Assembly: GCF_024362365.1 (NCBI RefSeq)
Contig: NZ_CP101464.1
Coordinates: 372,001 to 436,000, forward strand
DNA length: 64,000 nt
Source of the DNA: Janibacter sp. CX7
Lineage (GTDB): Bacteria; Actinomycetota; Actinomycetes; Actinomycetales; Dermatophilaceae
Direction: 5' to 3'
Part shown: piece by piece, positions 32,095 through 40,672 of the stretch
How positions within the stretch are numbered: the first letter of the stretch is position 1
Layout: every line of letters starts with the position of its first letter
Made by a program: the position numbers and the translations under genes
The notes under the pieces: generated by a model
Databases searched by the model: none
Told to the model about the DNA's origin: nothing
The model's input: the letters and a program-made list of their open reading frames with translations, nothing else

Positions 32095-32673
32095 ATGGCA
32101 CCCACGCCCCGCCTCGTCACCTACTCGATGAACATCTCGCTCGACGGCTACATCGTCGGGCCGGACGGTGGCTTCGACTGGTCGGAGCCGGACGAAGAGG
32201 TCTTCGCGGCCCACACCGACGAGCTGCGGGGGATCGGCGTGCACCTGCTCGGCCGCCGGCTGCACGAGACGATGTCCTACTGGGAGACCGCCGACCAGGA
32301 GCCCGAGTCCGACTACTCCACGGTCGAGTGGGCGCGGATGTGGCGGGCGGTGCCCAAGGTCGTCTTCTCCCGCACCCTCACCGAGGTGACCGGGACCAAC
32401 ACCCGGCTGGCGACGCGCGGCCTCGCCGAGGAGATCGCGGCCCTGCGAGCCGAGTCCGACGAAGGGGAGATCGCCCTCGGTGGCGGCGAGCTCGCCGCGG
32501 CGGCTGCGGCCGCCGACCTCGTCGACGAGTACCGGCCCTTCGTCCTACCCGTCGTCGTCGGGGGCGGGCGCCCCTACTGGCCCGAGGGGCTGGCCCGGAT
32601 CGACCTCGAGCGCGTGTCCAGCCGCACCTTCGGCAACGGCGTGGTCGCATCGCGCTACCGGGTGGTGCGGTGA
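32095..32673 (+). CDS. Dihydrofolate reductase-fold (RibD C-terminal-like) protein
   Basis: Protein of 192 residues of the DfrA/RibD-C superfamily: TYSMNISLDGYIVGPDGGFDW at the start, LLGRRLHETMSYWE, PKVVFSRTL, and GEIALGGGELAAAA for NADPH binding. These stand-alone proteins are presumed NADPH-dependent reductases with unknown substrates; they are not the folate enzyme itself. ATG 32095 follows the tRNA terminator by 26 bases. It ends 15 bases before the convergent LysR gene. Confidence 0.85.
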   Translation: MAPTPRLVTYSMNISLDGYIVGPDGGFDWSEPDEEVFAAHTDELRGIGVHLLGRRLHETMSYWETADQEPESDYSTVEWARMWRAVPKVVFSRTLTEVTGTNTRLATRGLAEEIAALRAESDEGEIALGGGELAAAAAAADLVDEYRPFVLPVVVGGGRPYWPEGLARIDLERVSSRTFGNGVVASRYRVVR

Positions 32674-32688
32674 CCCCGCGTCGACCCG

Positions 32689-33588
32689 TCAGCTGCTCCA
32701 GTCCCGGAGCACCTCGCTGACGGTGCGCCGCAGCCACTGGATCCCCGGGTCCGGCATCCGACGGCGGTAGGTGTAGAGCGACACCTGGACCGGCGGCACC
32801 TCGATCGGCAGGGCGAAGGGAGTGACCCGAGCGCTGCGGCCGAACTGGCGAGCCACCGTCCTCGGGATGATCGCGAGGTGCTCGGAGTGCTCCACGAGCT
32901 GCGGCAGCGCGCCGAAGTGGGAGATCCGCAGGGCCGCGTCGCGGATGGCGCCCACCCGGGCCATGGCCTCGTCGACGTCGGTGTGACCCGCGGCAGCATC
33001 CACGGCGATGTGCCGCTCGGCGCAGAACTGCGCGAGCGTGGGCTCGTGCTGCAGCCGTGGGTGGTCGGTCGCGCGGATGCCGCAGTACACGTCGTCGAAG
33101 AGCACGGTCCGCTCGATGTCGGGTGCGGCGATGCGGGGGATGCAGATGACGGCGTCCGCCTGCCCCTGGCGCAGCCGGTCCTCCGCCCGGGCGATGTCGA
33201 GGGGGTCGACGCGCAGGGTGACCGAGGGGGCCACGGTCGAGATCCTCTCGAGGAGCGGCGGGAGGAGACTCATCTCGCCCAGGTCGGTCCAGAGGAGGCG
33301 GAAGGTCCGGCCCGACGTGGCCGGGTCGAAGCCGGTGGTCCCGGTGAGCGTGGCGTCGATCGCGTCCATGGCCTCCCGGAGCCGGGGGTAGAGCTCGTCG
33401 GCGAGCTGGGTCGAGCGCAACCCGTCGGACGAGCGGCTGTAGAGCTGGTCATTGAGGTCGCGGCGCAGGCGGGCCAGCGCGTGGCTGATCGACGGCTGCG
33501 TCACCGACAGGCGCTCGGCGGTCCGAGTCACGCTGCGGGTCTCGTGGAGGACGAGGAAGGTCCGGATGAGGTTCAGGTCGGACAACAT
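32689..33588 (-). CDS. LysR-family transcriptional regulator
   Basis: Protein of 299 residues. The N-terminal helix-turn-helix (SVTRTAERLSVTQPSISHALARLR, about 22-45) is followed by a linker and the two-lobed effector domain. The ATG at 33588 gives the usual LysR length and start (LSDLNLIRTFLVLHE); in-frame ATGs at 33612 and further upstream are possible. It is divergent from the AAHS-like MFS transporter, the classical arrangement for a LysR activator of its neighbour, here probably responding to an aromatic or hydroxy-acid compound. The C-terminal YTYRRRMPDPGIQWL is typical of the NodD/LinR-like branch. Confidence 0.88.
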   Translation of the reverse strand: MLSDLNLIRTFLVLHETRSVTRTAERLSVTQPSISHALARLRRDLNDQLYSRSSDGLRSTQLADELYPRLREAMDAIDATLTGTTGFDPATSGRTFRLLWTDLGEMSLLPPLLERISTVAPSVTLRVDPLDIARAEDRLRQGQADAVICIPRIAAPDIERTVLFDDVYCGIRATDHPRLQHEPTLAQFCAERHIAVDAAAGHTDVDEAMARVGAIRDAALRISHFGALPQLVEHSEHLAIIPRTVARQFGRSARVTPFALPIEVPPVQVSLYTYRRRMPDPGIQWLRRTVSEVLRDWSS

Positions 33589-33622
33589 CGCACCAACATA
33601 GACGATGTGCATGTCGATATGA

Positions 33623-33636
33623 CCAACTTTCATTGG
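33623..33636. promoter_or_regulatory. Candidate LysR-type site CCAA-N6-TTGG
   Basis: CCAA at 33623-33626 and TTGG at 33633-33636, inside the 194-base divergent region between the LysR and MFS genes, which is otherwise free of genes. The surrounding 33595-33660 is the most AT-rich part of the region. This is a weak, short dyad proposed only from context. Confidence 0.3.
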
Positions 33637-33782
33637 ACCTATCTTCCGGTCGCTCATAACGTCTCGGACCACGCACAGGGTGGTGCGGGGAGGTCTCCCG
33701 CCGGGCTCGTGCGCGCGTAGCCGGCTCGGGTGGCGAGGGCCGGTGCGTGCCCCTTCCGACCAGCCACGAGGAGTTGCGTCCC

Positions 33783-35111
33783 ATGCCTCGCTCGAAGCCC
33801 ACCGCGCAGACGTCGGCCCGTCTGGTGCTGCTGATCTGCGCCCTGTCCATCGTCTTCGAGGGGTACGATATGGTCGCCTATGGCGTGACCCTGCCCTCGA
33901 TGCTCGCCGACCCCAGCTGGGGGCTGTCGACGGAGTACGCCGGCGTGGTCGGGAGTTATGCACTCATCGGCATGCTCGCCGGATCGATCGCCTGCGGCGC
34001 CGTGTCGGACCTCGTCGGACGCCGGTGGCTGATGATCGGCTCGACCGCCTGGTACTCCCTCTGGACGGGGGTCTGCGCGCTCGCCCCCGACGCCACGCTC
34101 TTCGGTGTCGCCCGGTTCATGGTCGGCTTCGGCGTCGGCGCGCTCATCCCCCTCGCGGCAGCCATGGCGGTCGAGTTCGCGCCGAAGGGGCGCGCGCACG
34201 CCCACAGCGCCGTCGTCTGGGCCGGCTACCCGGCCGGTGGCGTCCTCGCCTCGCTGCTCGGCCTCTGGGTCGTCGACGCCTTCGGGCCTCGGGCGATGTA
34301 CGCGATCGGCACCATCCCGCTCATCCTCTTCGTGCCGCTCATGGTGCGGCACCTGCCCGAGTCGCCGTCGCTGCTGCTGGCCCGCGGGCGGCAGGCCGAG
34401 GCCTTCGCCGTCGCCGACGCCGCCGGCATCGACCGCCCGCTGCCCCCGATGGCCGACGAGCGGACCGGCCCCCGAGGCCTCTTCACCCGCCGCCTGTGGC
34501 TCACGACGGTCCTCATGGGCGTCCTCAGCGCGTGCGGGCTCATGCTCACCTACGGCCTGAACACCTGGCTGCCCAAGATCATGGAGTCGACGGGCTTCGG
34601 GTCCGGCTCCGCGCTCGGGTTCCTCCTCGCGCTCAATGCCGGTGCCATCCTCGTGCCCATCGTCGTCTCGCGCGCCTCCGACCGCATCGGTGCGCAGGTC
34701 GTCACGGCGGGGACCCTGGCAGCCGCTGCCGTCGCGATCATCGTCCTGAGCACCCACGCGCCGATCGGGCTGCTCTACGTCATGGCCTTCGTCGCCGGCG
34801 CCGGCACCATCGGGGCCCAGGTGCTGATCTACGGCTTCGCGGCTGCCTCGTTCCCGGCCTCCTGCCGGGCCGCGGGCACGGCATGGACCGCCTCGGTGGG
34901 TCGGATCGGAGGCATCGCCGGGCCGACTCTCGTGGGCCTGGTCATCGCCGGCGGCAGCGTCTCGCCCGCCTTCTACCTCTTCGCGGGGGTGGCCTGCTTC
35001 GGCGCCGTCGTCTCGCTCCTCGTTCCCCGGCGTCGCGAGCTGCGCGCGCCAGCCGCATCGGCCGCACCGACGGCCGCTGAGCCGACCCTGGCCGCGGACC
35101 CCGGCCGCTGA
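33783..35111 (+). CDS. MFS transporter, aromatic acid:H+ symporter (AAHS)-like
   Basis: Twelve-helix symporter of 442 residues. IVFEGYDMVAYGVTLPSML in helix 1 matches the AAHS family motif (FxGYDxxxYG), with SDLVGRRWLM in the helix 2-3 loop. AAHS proteins import benzoate, 4-hydroxybenzoate, 3-phenylpropionate and related acids. The ATG at 33783 is fixed by GAGGAG at 33768-33773. It heads a plus-strand set with the FAD oxidase and amidase and faces the LysR gene, so it is the likely uptake route for the pathway substrate. Substrate not determined. Confidence 0.8.
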   Translation: MPRSKPTAQTSARLVLLICALSIVFEGYDMVAYGVTLPSMLADPSWGLSTEYAGVVGSYALIGMLAGSIACGAVSDLVGRRWLMIGSTAWYSLWTGVCALAPDATLFGVARFMVGFGVGALIPLAAAMAVEFAPKGRAHAHSAVVWAGYPAGGVLASLLGLWVVDAFGPRAMYAIGTIPLILFVPLMVRHLPESPSLLLARGRQAEAFAVADAAGIDRPLPPMADERTGPRGLFTRRLWLTTVLMGVLSACGLMLTYGLNTWLPKIMESTGFGSGSALGFLLALNAGAILVPIVVSRASDRIGAQVVTAGTLAAAAVAIIVLSTHAPIGLLYVMAFVAGAGTIGAQVLIYGFAAASFPASCRAAGTAWTASVGRIGGIAGPTLVGLVIAGGSVSPAFYLFAGVACFGAVVSLLVPRRRELRAPAASAAPTAAEPTLAADPGR

Positions 35112-35124
35112 GGTGGCGGCGCAC

Positions 35125-36498
35125 ATGCTGACGGAGCTGGTCGACCTGACGGACCTGGTCGATGCGCTGCCCGAGGGCACCGTCGTCCGGGACGCCGACG
35201 TCATCGAGGGGTACCGCGCCGACATGGCCAGCCTCGTGCCCCCGGGCACGCCGGTCGCCGTGGTCCGGCCCCGCACCACCGAAGCCGTCTCGGCGTGCCT
35301 GGCCTGGGCCTCCCGCACGGGGACGACTGTGGTCCCCCGCGGGGCAGGCACCGGCCTGTCGGGTGGGGCCACCGCCCGTGACGACTGCATCGTCGTCTCG
35401 CTGGAGCGGATGGACCGGATCCGGGAGGTCGACCCGGCGAACCACACCGTCGTCGTCGAGGCCGGCGTCGTCAACGCCGAGGTGTCCAGGGCGGTCGCCG
35501 AGCACGGGCTCTTCTACCCGCCGGATCCCGGCAGCTTCGAGGTCTCGACGATCGGCGGCAACCTCGCGACCAATGCGGGCGGCATGCGCTGCGTCAAGTA
35601 CGGCGTGACCCGCCAGTCGGTCCTCGGGCTGGAGGTCGTCCTGGCCGACGGGCGGGTCCTGACGACGGGTGGGCGCACGCTCAAGGACAGCGCCGGTCTC
35701 GACCTCACCCAGCTGATGATCGGCTCCGAGGGGACCCTCGGCATCATCACCTCGGCGAGCCTGCGAGTCCGACCGCTGCCGGAGTCGACCGCGACCTTCG
35801 TCGCGACCTTCCCCACCCTGGACCACGGTGGTGCGGCCCTCGCGGCGATCTGCGCGTCCGACATGACGCCGAGCGTCCTCGAGGTGCTCGACCGGGCGAC
35901 GGTCAACGCGGTCGAGGACCACCAGCGGATGGACCTCGACCGAGGCACGGCACTGCTCCTCATCGGGCAGACGGACGGGCACCGCAGCGCGGAGGACGCC
36001 GACCGTCTCGTCGCCCTGTGCGAGGAGGCGGGCGCGTCCATGGCACTCGCCACGAGCGACCCCGAGGACGGGCAGCGGCTCATGCACGCGCGGCGGCTGG
36101 CCGGATGGGTGGTCATGGAGCGGGGCGCGACGGTCGTCGAGGACGTCGCGGTGCCCCGCACCCGGCTGCTGCAGATGCTCCAGCGCGTCGAGCAGATCGG
36201 TGAGGAGCTCGGGCTGGAGATCTGCACCGTGGGTCACGCGGGTGACGGCAACCTGCACCCCATGCTGTGCCTGCCGGACCTCGGCCCGGAGTCGCAGGAC
36301 CTCGGCCTGCGTGCCGCGGACCGGATCTGCCAGGCGGCCATCGCTCTCGGCGGGACCGTGACCGGCGAGCACGGCGTGGGCGAGCTCAAGCGCGGGATGC
36401 TCCACCAACAGCTCTCGGAGACCTCCCTGTCGGTGCAGGCCGCCATCAAGTCCGCCCTCGACCCCGACGGCATCCTCAACCCGGGACGGGGCTGGTGA
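35125..36498 (+). CDS. FAD-linked oxidase, GlcD/D-2-hydroxyacid dehydrogenase type
   Basis: Flavoprotein of 457 residues. The N-terminal PCMH FAD-binding domain has VVPRGAGTGLSGGAT and PPDPGSFEVSTIGGNLATNAGG; the C-terminal cap has HAGDGNLHP and TGEHGVGELKRGML. These fit glycolate oxidase subunit D / D-lactate dehydrogenase relatives, which oxidise D-2-hydroxy acids to 2-oxo acids. ATG 35125 has GAGGTGG eight bases upstream; a GTG at 35113 would add four residues. It overlaps the amidase by four bases. The GlcE and GlcF partners are absent, so it probably acts alone. Confidence 0.85.
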   Translation: MLTELVDLTDLVDALPEGTVVRDADVIEGYRADMASLVPPGTPVAVVRPRTTEAVSACLAWASRTGTTVVPRGAGTGLSGGATARDDCIVVSLERMDRIREVDPANHTVVVEAGVVNAEVSRAVAEHGLFYPPDPGSFEVSTIGGNLATNAGGMRCVKYGVTRQSVLGLEVVLADGRVLTTGGRTLKDSAGLDLTQLMIGSEGTLGIITSASLRVRPLPESTATFVATFPTLDHGGAALAAICASDMTPSVLEVLDRATVNAVEDHQRMDLDRGTALLLIGQTDGHRSAEDADRLVALCEEAGASMALATSDPEDGQRLMHARRLAGWVVMERGATVVEDVAVPRTRLLQMLQRVEQIGEELGLEICTVGHAGDGNLHPMLCLPDLGPESQDLGLRAADRICQAAIALGGTVTGEHGVGELKRGMLHQQLSETSLSVQAAIKSALDPDGILNPGRGW

Positions 36499-37850
36499 CG
36501 GTGCAGCACTCGCAGGACCCCGGTCTCGGCCCCTGGATCGCCGCAGGCTCGGCGCGTCGCAGGTCGATGCGGCGGCGCGCCCGGGAGACAGCCGCGGAGG
36601 AGCAGCGCACCCACCACGCGTGGATCAGCGTCGGTGATGAGCTGCCAGAAGGTGGCGGGCGCGGGGGCCCGCTCGACGGCATCCCCTTCGCCGTGAAGGA
36701 CAACATCGACGTCGCGGGCTTCACGACCACTGCGGGGAGTCCGCTGCTCGAGCACCAGCGTCCGGTGCTCGACGCCGATGTCGTCAGCCTGCTGCGGCAG
36801 GCCGGAGCCGTCGTGCTCGGCAAGACCAACCTGCACGAGCTGGCCTTCGGGGGGACCAGCAACAACCGCACCCACGGCGCCGTCCGCAACCCCGTCGATC
36901 CGACCCGGGTCGCCGGTGGGTCGAGCGGAGGTAGCGCGGCCGCGGTGGCGCTGGGCAGCGTCCCCTTCGCTCTGGGCACCGACACCGGGGGGTCCGTGAC
37001 GGTTCCCTCGGCATTCTGCGGGGTTGTGGGGTTCCGGCCGACCACGGGTCGGTACCCGGGCACCGGTGTGGTCAACCTGTCGACGTCGCGCGACACGGTG
37101 GGGCTGCACACCCGATGCGTGCGAGACGTGCGACTCGTCGACCGGGTGATCGCGCCGAGCGCGCGCCCGGCGCCACCTCCCGACCTCTCCGAAGTCGTGC
37201 TCGGTCTGGTCCCCTCCCGGTTCGACGACCTGCAGACGGAGGTGGCGCAGGCGCTGGACGGTGCGCTCGAGCTGCTTCGGCAGCACGGGGTGACCTTCGT
37301 CGACGTGCAGGTGCCCGGCGACCTGGCGGTGGCGGGTGGTGCCGGGCTGGACCTGGTCTTCTACGAGGCCGCCCGACTGCTTCCGGCGCGTTTCGCGCTG
37401 GGGCCGGGACCGGGGTCGGTCAACCTCGTCACGATGCTCGACCGGATCGCCTCACCCGACGTGCGTGCGCTCGTCGAGCACCTGGCGGCCTGCGGTCTCT
37501 CCGCGGCGGACTACGAGGCGGCGCGGCTGGCCCGCGCGGAGCTCAGGCGGGCGTACGGGGATGCCCTGGCCGCCTCGGGTGCCCACGCACTCGTGGGGCC
37601 GACGTCGCCGGTCCTCCCCCCGCCCATCGGTGCGGACGACGTGCTCGACGTCGACGGTCGGCCGGCCCCCACCTTCGCGACGATCATCCGCAACGCCGGG
37701 CCGGGGAGCGTCGCCGGGGTCCCCATGCTGTCGCTGCCGGCCGGGACGAGTGCGTCGGGTCTCCCCGTGGGGTTGTGCCTCGAGGGAGTCTTCTTCGCCG
37801 ACGACGACCTGCTGGCCCTCGGGGAGAGCCTCGAGGCCGGGCTGCCCTGA
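36495..37850 (+). CDS. Amidase-signature family hydrolase
   Basis: Amidase of 451 residues. The Ser-cisSer-Lys triad is visible: Lys in GIPFAVKDNIDVAG, then RVAGGSSGGSAAAVA and FALGTDTGGSVTVP. It is not a GatA because no gatB/gatC is nearby and the local context is catabolic. The GTG start at 36495 overlaps the FAD-oxidase stop (GTGA). A mandelamide-hydrolase-like role (amide to 2-hydroxy acid) would fit the neighbouring dehydrogenases, but the substrate is inferred only from context. It is convergent with the enolase-superfamily gene. Confidence 0.83.
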   Translation: MTVQHSQDPGLGPWIAAGSARRRSMRRRARETAAEEQRTHHAWISVGDELPEGGGRGGPLDGIPFAVKDNIDVAGFTTTAGSPLLEHQRPVLDADVVSLLRQAGAVVLGKTNLHELAFGGTSNNRTHGAVRNPVDPTRVAGGSSGGSAAAVALGSVPFALGTDTGGSVTVPSAFCGVVGFRPTTGRYPGTGVVNLSTSRDTVGLHTRCVRDVRLVDRVIAPSARPAPPPDLSEVVLGLVPSRFDDLQTEVAQALDGALELLRQHGVTFVDVQVPGDLAVAGGAGLDLVFYEAARLLPARFALGPGPGSVNLVTMLDRIASPDVRALVEHLAACGLSAADYEAARLARAELRRAYGDALAASGAHALVGPTSPVLPPPIGADDVLDVDGRPAPTFATIIRNAGPGSVAGVPMLSLPAGTSASGLPVGLCLEGVFFADDDLLALGESLEAGLP

Positions 37851-37874
37851 GGGGCTGCCCGGCCCCGGCCTCAG
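37847..37874. terminator. Weak hairpin spanning two convergent stop codons
   Basis: CTGAGG (37847-37852) pairs with CCTCAG (37869-37874), with further GGC/GCC pairing inside the loop. It covers the amidase stop and the stop of the minus-strand enolase-superfamily gene. A compact bidirectional terminator is possible. Confidence 0.4.
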
Positions 37875-38944
37875 TGGGTCCGCCAGCGCTCGATCGCGTC
37901 CGGCGTGAAGCGGATGCCGTGACCGGGGCCGGTCGGGACGACCGCTCGTCCGCCGTCGAGCTTGAGCGGCTCGGTGATGAAGGGCTCGAGGAAGGGGAAG
38001 TACTCGAGGTAGGAGCTGCTCGTCGTCGCTGCCGCGACGTGGACGTGCAGCTCGGTCATCAGGTGCGGCGCGAACCCCAGGCCGTGCAGCTCGGCGAGCC
38101 GGGCGACCCGCATGATCTCCGTGATGCCGCCCACCATGCAGGCATTGGGTTGGAGGATCTGGAGCGCCGAATGCGTGTAGGGGACGAACTCCGCTGCCGC
38201 GCAGTGGTGCTCACCGCCGGTGATCGCCATGGGGAGCCGCTCGCCGAGGATCTCGTGGGCGCGGATGTCGTGCCTCGCGACGGGCTCCTCGAACCAGTAG
38301 ATGTCGGACTCGGCCAGCCGGCGCCCGAGGTGCAGGGCGCCGGGGAGGTCGAGCCGCTCGTTGGCATCGCACATGATGAGCAGGTCGTCGCCGACCTCGG
38401 CCCGCACCGCCGCCACGCGACGATGGTCCTCCGTGGGCTCGAGACCCACGCGGATCTTCACCCCGGCCAGGCCTTCCTCGGCGTAGCCGGCGCTCAGCCT
38501 GACGAGGTCGTCGGTCGACAGCCGGTTGCCGGCCTTGCCCGACCCGTAGACGGGGACGCTGTCGACGAGCTGCCCGAGCGCCTTGGCCAGCGGGAGCCCG
38601 TCGATGCGCGAGCGCAGGTCCCACAGCGCGATGTCGATCGCGGCGATCGCGAACCGGTTGTGCCCCTCGCCCATGCGGTGGGTGAGCGCGGTGTTGTCGG
38701 TGAAGATCCGCTCGACGTCCCGGACCGACTGCCCGATGAGTCGCGGGCCCAGCAGGTCGTCCACCAGGCGCTTGACCGAGGCGCCCGCCGTGACGTCGGT
38801 GATGAAGCAGTACCCGAGGCCGGTCTCGCCGGCCGCGGCGACCTCGACGACCATGAGCTCGTGCATCGCCCCGTCGTAGTCGGCGCTGCTGGGGGTGAAG
38901 GGGATCCGGAGAACGTAGGTCTCGAAGGATTCGATGGTGTGCAT
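37871..38944 (-). CDS. Enolase-superfamily (mandelate racemase/muconate lactonizing-like) protein with altered catalytic residues
   Basis: Protein of 357 residues with the N-terminal capping domain and a TIM barrel. Mg2+ ligands look intact: CDANE, FEEP and GGEHH. Compared with mandelate racemase (K164/K166, D270, H297), the equivalent positions read Lys163, Arg165 (VKIRVG), Asn267 (LQPNACMVGG) and His294 (APHLMT). So one base is Arg instead of Lys and the Asp of the His-Asp dyad is Asn. It may be a racemase, dehydratase or cycloisomerase of new specificity. It is the last gene, after the ABC transporter, of a minus-strand set that begins at the IclR operator region. Confidence 0.82.
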   Translation of the reverse strand: MHTIESFETYVLRIPFTPSSADYDGAMHELMVVEVAAAGETGLGYCFITDVTAGASVKRLVDDLLGPRLIGQSVRDVERIFTDNTALTHRMGEGHNRFAIAAIDIALWDLRSRIDGLPLAKALGQLVDSVPVYGSGKAGNRLSTDDLVRLSAGYAEEGLAGVKIRVGLEPTEDHRRVAAVRAEVGDDLLIMCDANERLDLPGALHLGRRLAESDIYWFEEPVARHDIRAHEILGERLPMAITGGEHHCAAAEFVPYTHSALQILQPNACMVGGITEIMRVARLAELHGLGFAPHLMTELHVHVAAATTSSSYLEYFPFLEPFITEPLKLDGGRAVVPTGPGHGIRFTPDAIERWRTH

Positions 38945-38965
38945 GGGGTCCTTTCGGATGCGGAC

Positions 38966-40672
38966 TCAGGCGGAGAGCCTGATCCTGAGCAGACGGGTGG
39001 CGGCGATGACGACGCCGAGGTTGATGGCGAGGATGACGACCGAGAGCGCGCCCATCACCTGGAACTGGGACTCGGCGGCGAGGTTGTAGAGGATGACCGG
39101 CGCGACGCCGTTGTTGCCGGTGTAGAGGAAGATCGAGATGTCCAGCTCGCGGAAGAGGATGACGAAGTTGAGGATGCCGACGGCGAGCAGCGGGCCGCGG
39201 ATGAGCGGGATCGACACCCGCCGCACCGTCTGCAACCATCCCGCCCCGAGGTTGCGCGCCGCCTCCTCCGTCTCGCTGTTGATCTGCTCCACGCCCGCGT
39301 CGATGTAGGAGAAGGACTGCGGGATCACCCGGATCATGTAGGCGACGACCATGATCGTCAGCGTGCCGCCGAGCCACATGGGGCCACCGCTGTAGGCGAT
39401 GAGCATGGCGATGCCGAGGATCGCTCCCGGGAAGGCGAGCGGAGCGAGCATGAGGGGCTGGACGACCTTGGCCCCGCGCCACCCCGCCCTCGTCCGCAGC
39501 CAGACCGCGAGATAGCCCAGGGCCATGGCACCCAGGCTCGCGACGAGCGCGATCCAGATGCTGTTGACGAAGGAGCGCAGTACCGTCTCCTGCTCGAGCA
39601 GGGCCGCGTAGTTGTCCCAGAGCACGAGGTTGTCCCACGAGAGCGGCTCACCCACGGCACGTCGGAAGGAGGTGAGGACGAGGACGCCGAAGGGCAGGAC
39701 GATGCTGGCGACGAAGACCCCGAGGCAGGCGCACCACATGGGCCACCGCATCCGGCCGAGGTCGACTCGCTGCGCGGTGCCGGGCTTGCCCGTGACCGTC
39801 GTGTAGCGCCGGCGGTTCTTGATCCGGTGCTGCACCCACAGGAGCAGCGCCAGGACGAGCACGACGGGCAGGCCGAGGACGGCGGAGTACTCGATGCGAG
39901 GCGGCGAGGACATGAGGCCGAACATCGCCGTGGGGATCGAGTCGATGCCGACCGGGCTGCCGAGCAGCGCGACGGGCCCGAAGATCGTGAAGGCGCTGAC
40001 GAAGACGAGCAGCGTCCCGGAGAAGAGCGCCGGAGTGGTGAGCGGGAGCGTCACCTTGCGCAGCACCGTCAGGCGGGACGCGCCGACCGACTGCGCGGCC
40101 TCCTCGAGACGGGAGTCCATGGTGTCGAGCGCCTCGACGAGCGGCAGGAAGATCAGCGGGTAGAGGAAGAGCACGAGGCACAGGAGGATCCCCGGCATGC
40201 TGAAGACGTTGAAGCGCGGCAGGCCGAGCGGGTCCAGAACGTAGGTGTTGATCAGCCCGCTCTCCGGGCCGAGGAGCAGGATCCACCCCATCGCCGCGAC
40301 GAAGCCGGGGGCGGCGAAGGTGAGGACCGCGGTCGACCGGAAGAACCCGCGCATCGGCAGGTTGGTCCGGCTCACCAGGTAGGCGTACGGCACCGCGATG
40401 GCGAGGCAGCCGACGGAGGAGCCGAGGCCCAGCAGGAGCGAGTTGAGCATCGCCTCCCAGATCTGCGGCCGCGAGAGCACCTCGGCGTAGTTGGCCAGCC
40501 CCAGCCCCTCGTCCCGGTGCTGGAGGCTTCGCGCCAGGACCGCGACGAGGGGGACGACGACGAAGAAGGCGATGGCAGCGATCCAGAGGGCCGGCGCGAC
40601 GCCGATGACGGCGCGGCCCTTCCGCCGTGCGCGCACGAGGACCCCCGGCTGCCGTTGGGTGTGGGCGGTCAT
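38966..40672 (-). CDS. ABC transporter permease, double-module (FbpB/ThiP type)
   Basis: Inner-membrane permease of 568 residues formed by two fused six-helix modules. Each carries an EAA loop: EEAAQSVGASRLTVLRKVTL near residue 190 and EEAARNLGAGWLQTVRR in the second half. Such permeases serve Fe3+, thiamine, phosphonate and polyamine importers. ATG 40672 overlaps the binding-protein stop by four bases (ATGA). The ATPase gene is the first of the set. Substrate unknown; a hydroxy acid or its amide fits the island. Confidence 0.88.
   Translation of the reverse strand: MTAHTQRQPGVLVRARRKGRAVIGVAPALWIAAIAFFVVVPLVAVLARSLQHRDEGLGLANYAEVLSRPQIWEAMLNSLLLGLGSSVGCLAIAVPYAYLVSRTNLPMRGFFRSTAVLTFAAPGFVAAMGWILLLGPESGLINTYVLDPLGLPRFNVFSMPGILLCLVLFLYPLIFLPLVEALDTMDSRLEEAAQSVGASRLTVLRKVTLPLTTPALFSGTLLVFVSAFTIFGPVALLGSPVGIDSIPTAMFGLMSSPPRIEYSAVLGLPVVLVLALLLWVQHRIKNRRRYTTVTGKPGTAQRVDLGRMRWPMWCACLGVFVASIVLPFGVLVLTSFRRAVGEPLSWDNLVLWDNYAALLEQETVLRSFVNSIWIALVASLGAMALGYLAVWLRTRAGWRGAKVVQPLMLAPLAFPGAILGIAMLIAYSGGPMWLGGTLTIMVVAYMIRVIPQSFSYIDAGVEQINSETEEAARNLGAGWLQTVRRVSIPLIRGPLLAVGILNFVILFRELDISIFLYTGNNGVAPVILYNLAAESQFQVMGALSVVILAINLGVVIAATRLLRIRLSA

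Noticed and set aside
37871..38944. Annotation as mandelate racemase
   Set aside because: The positions of K166 and D270 are Arg and Asn, so racemase function cannot be claimed.
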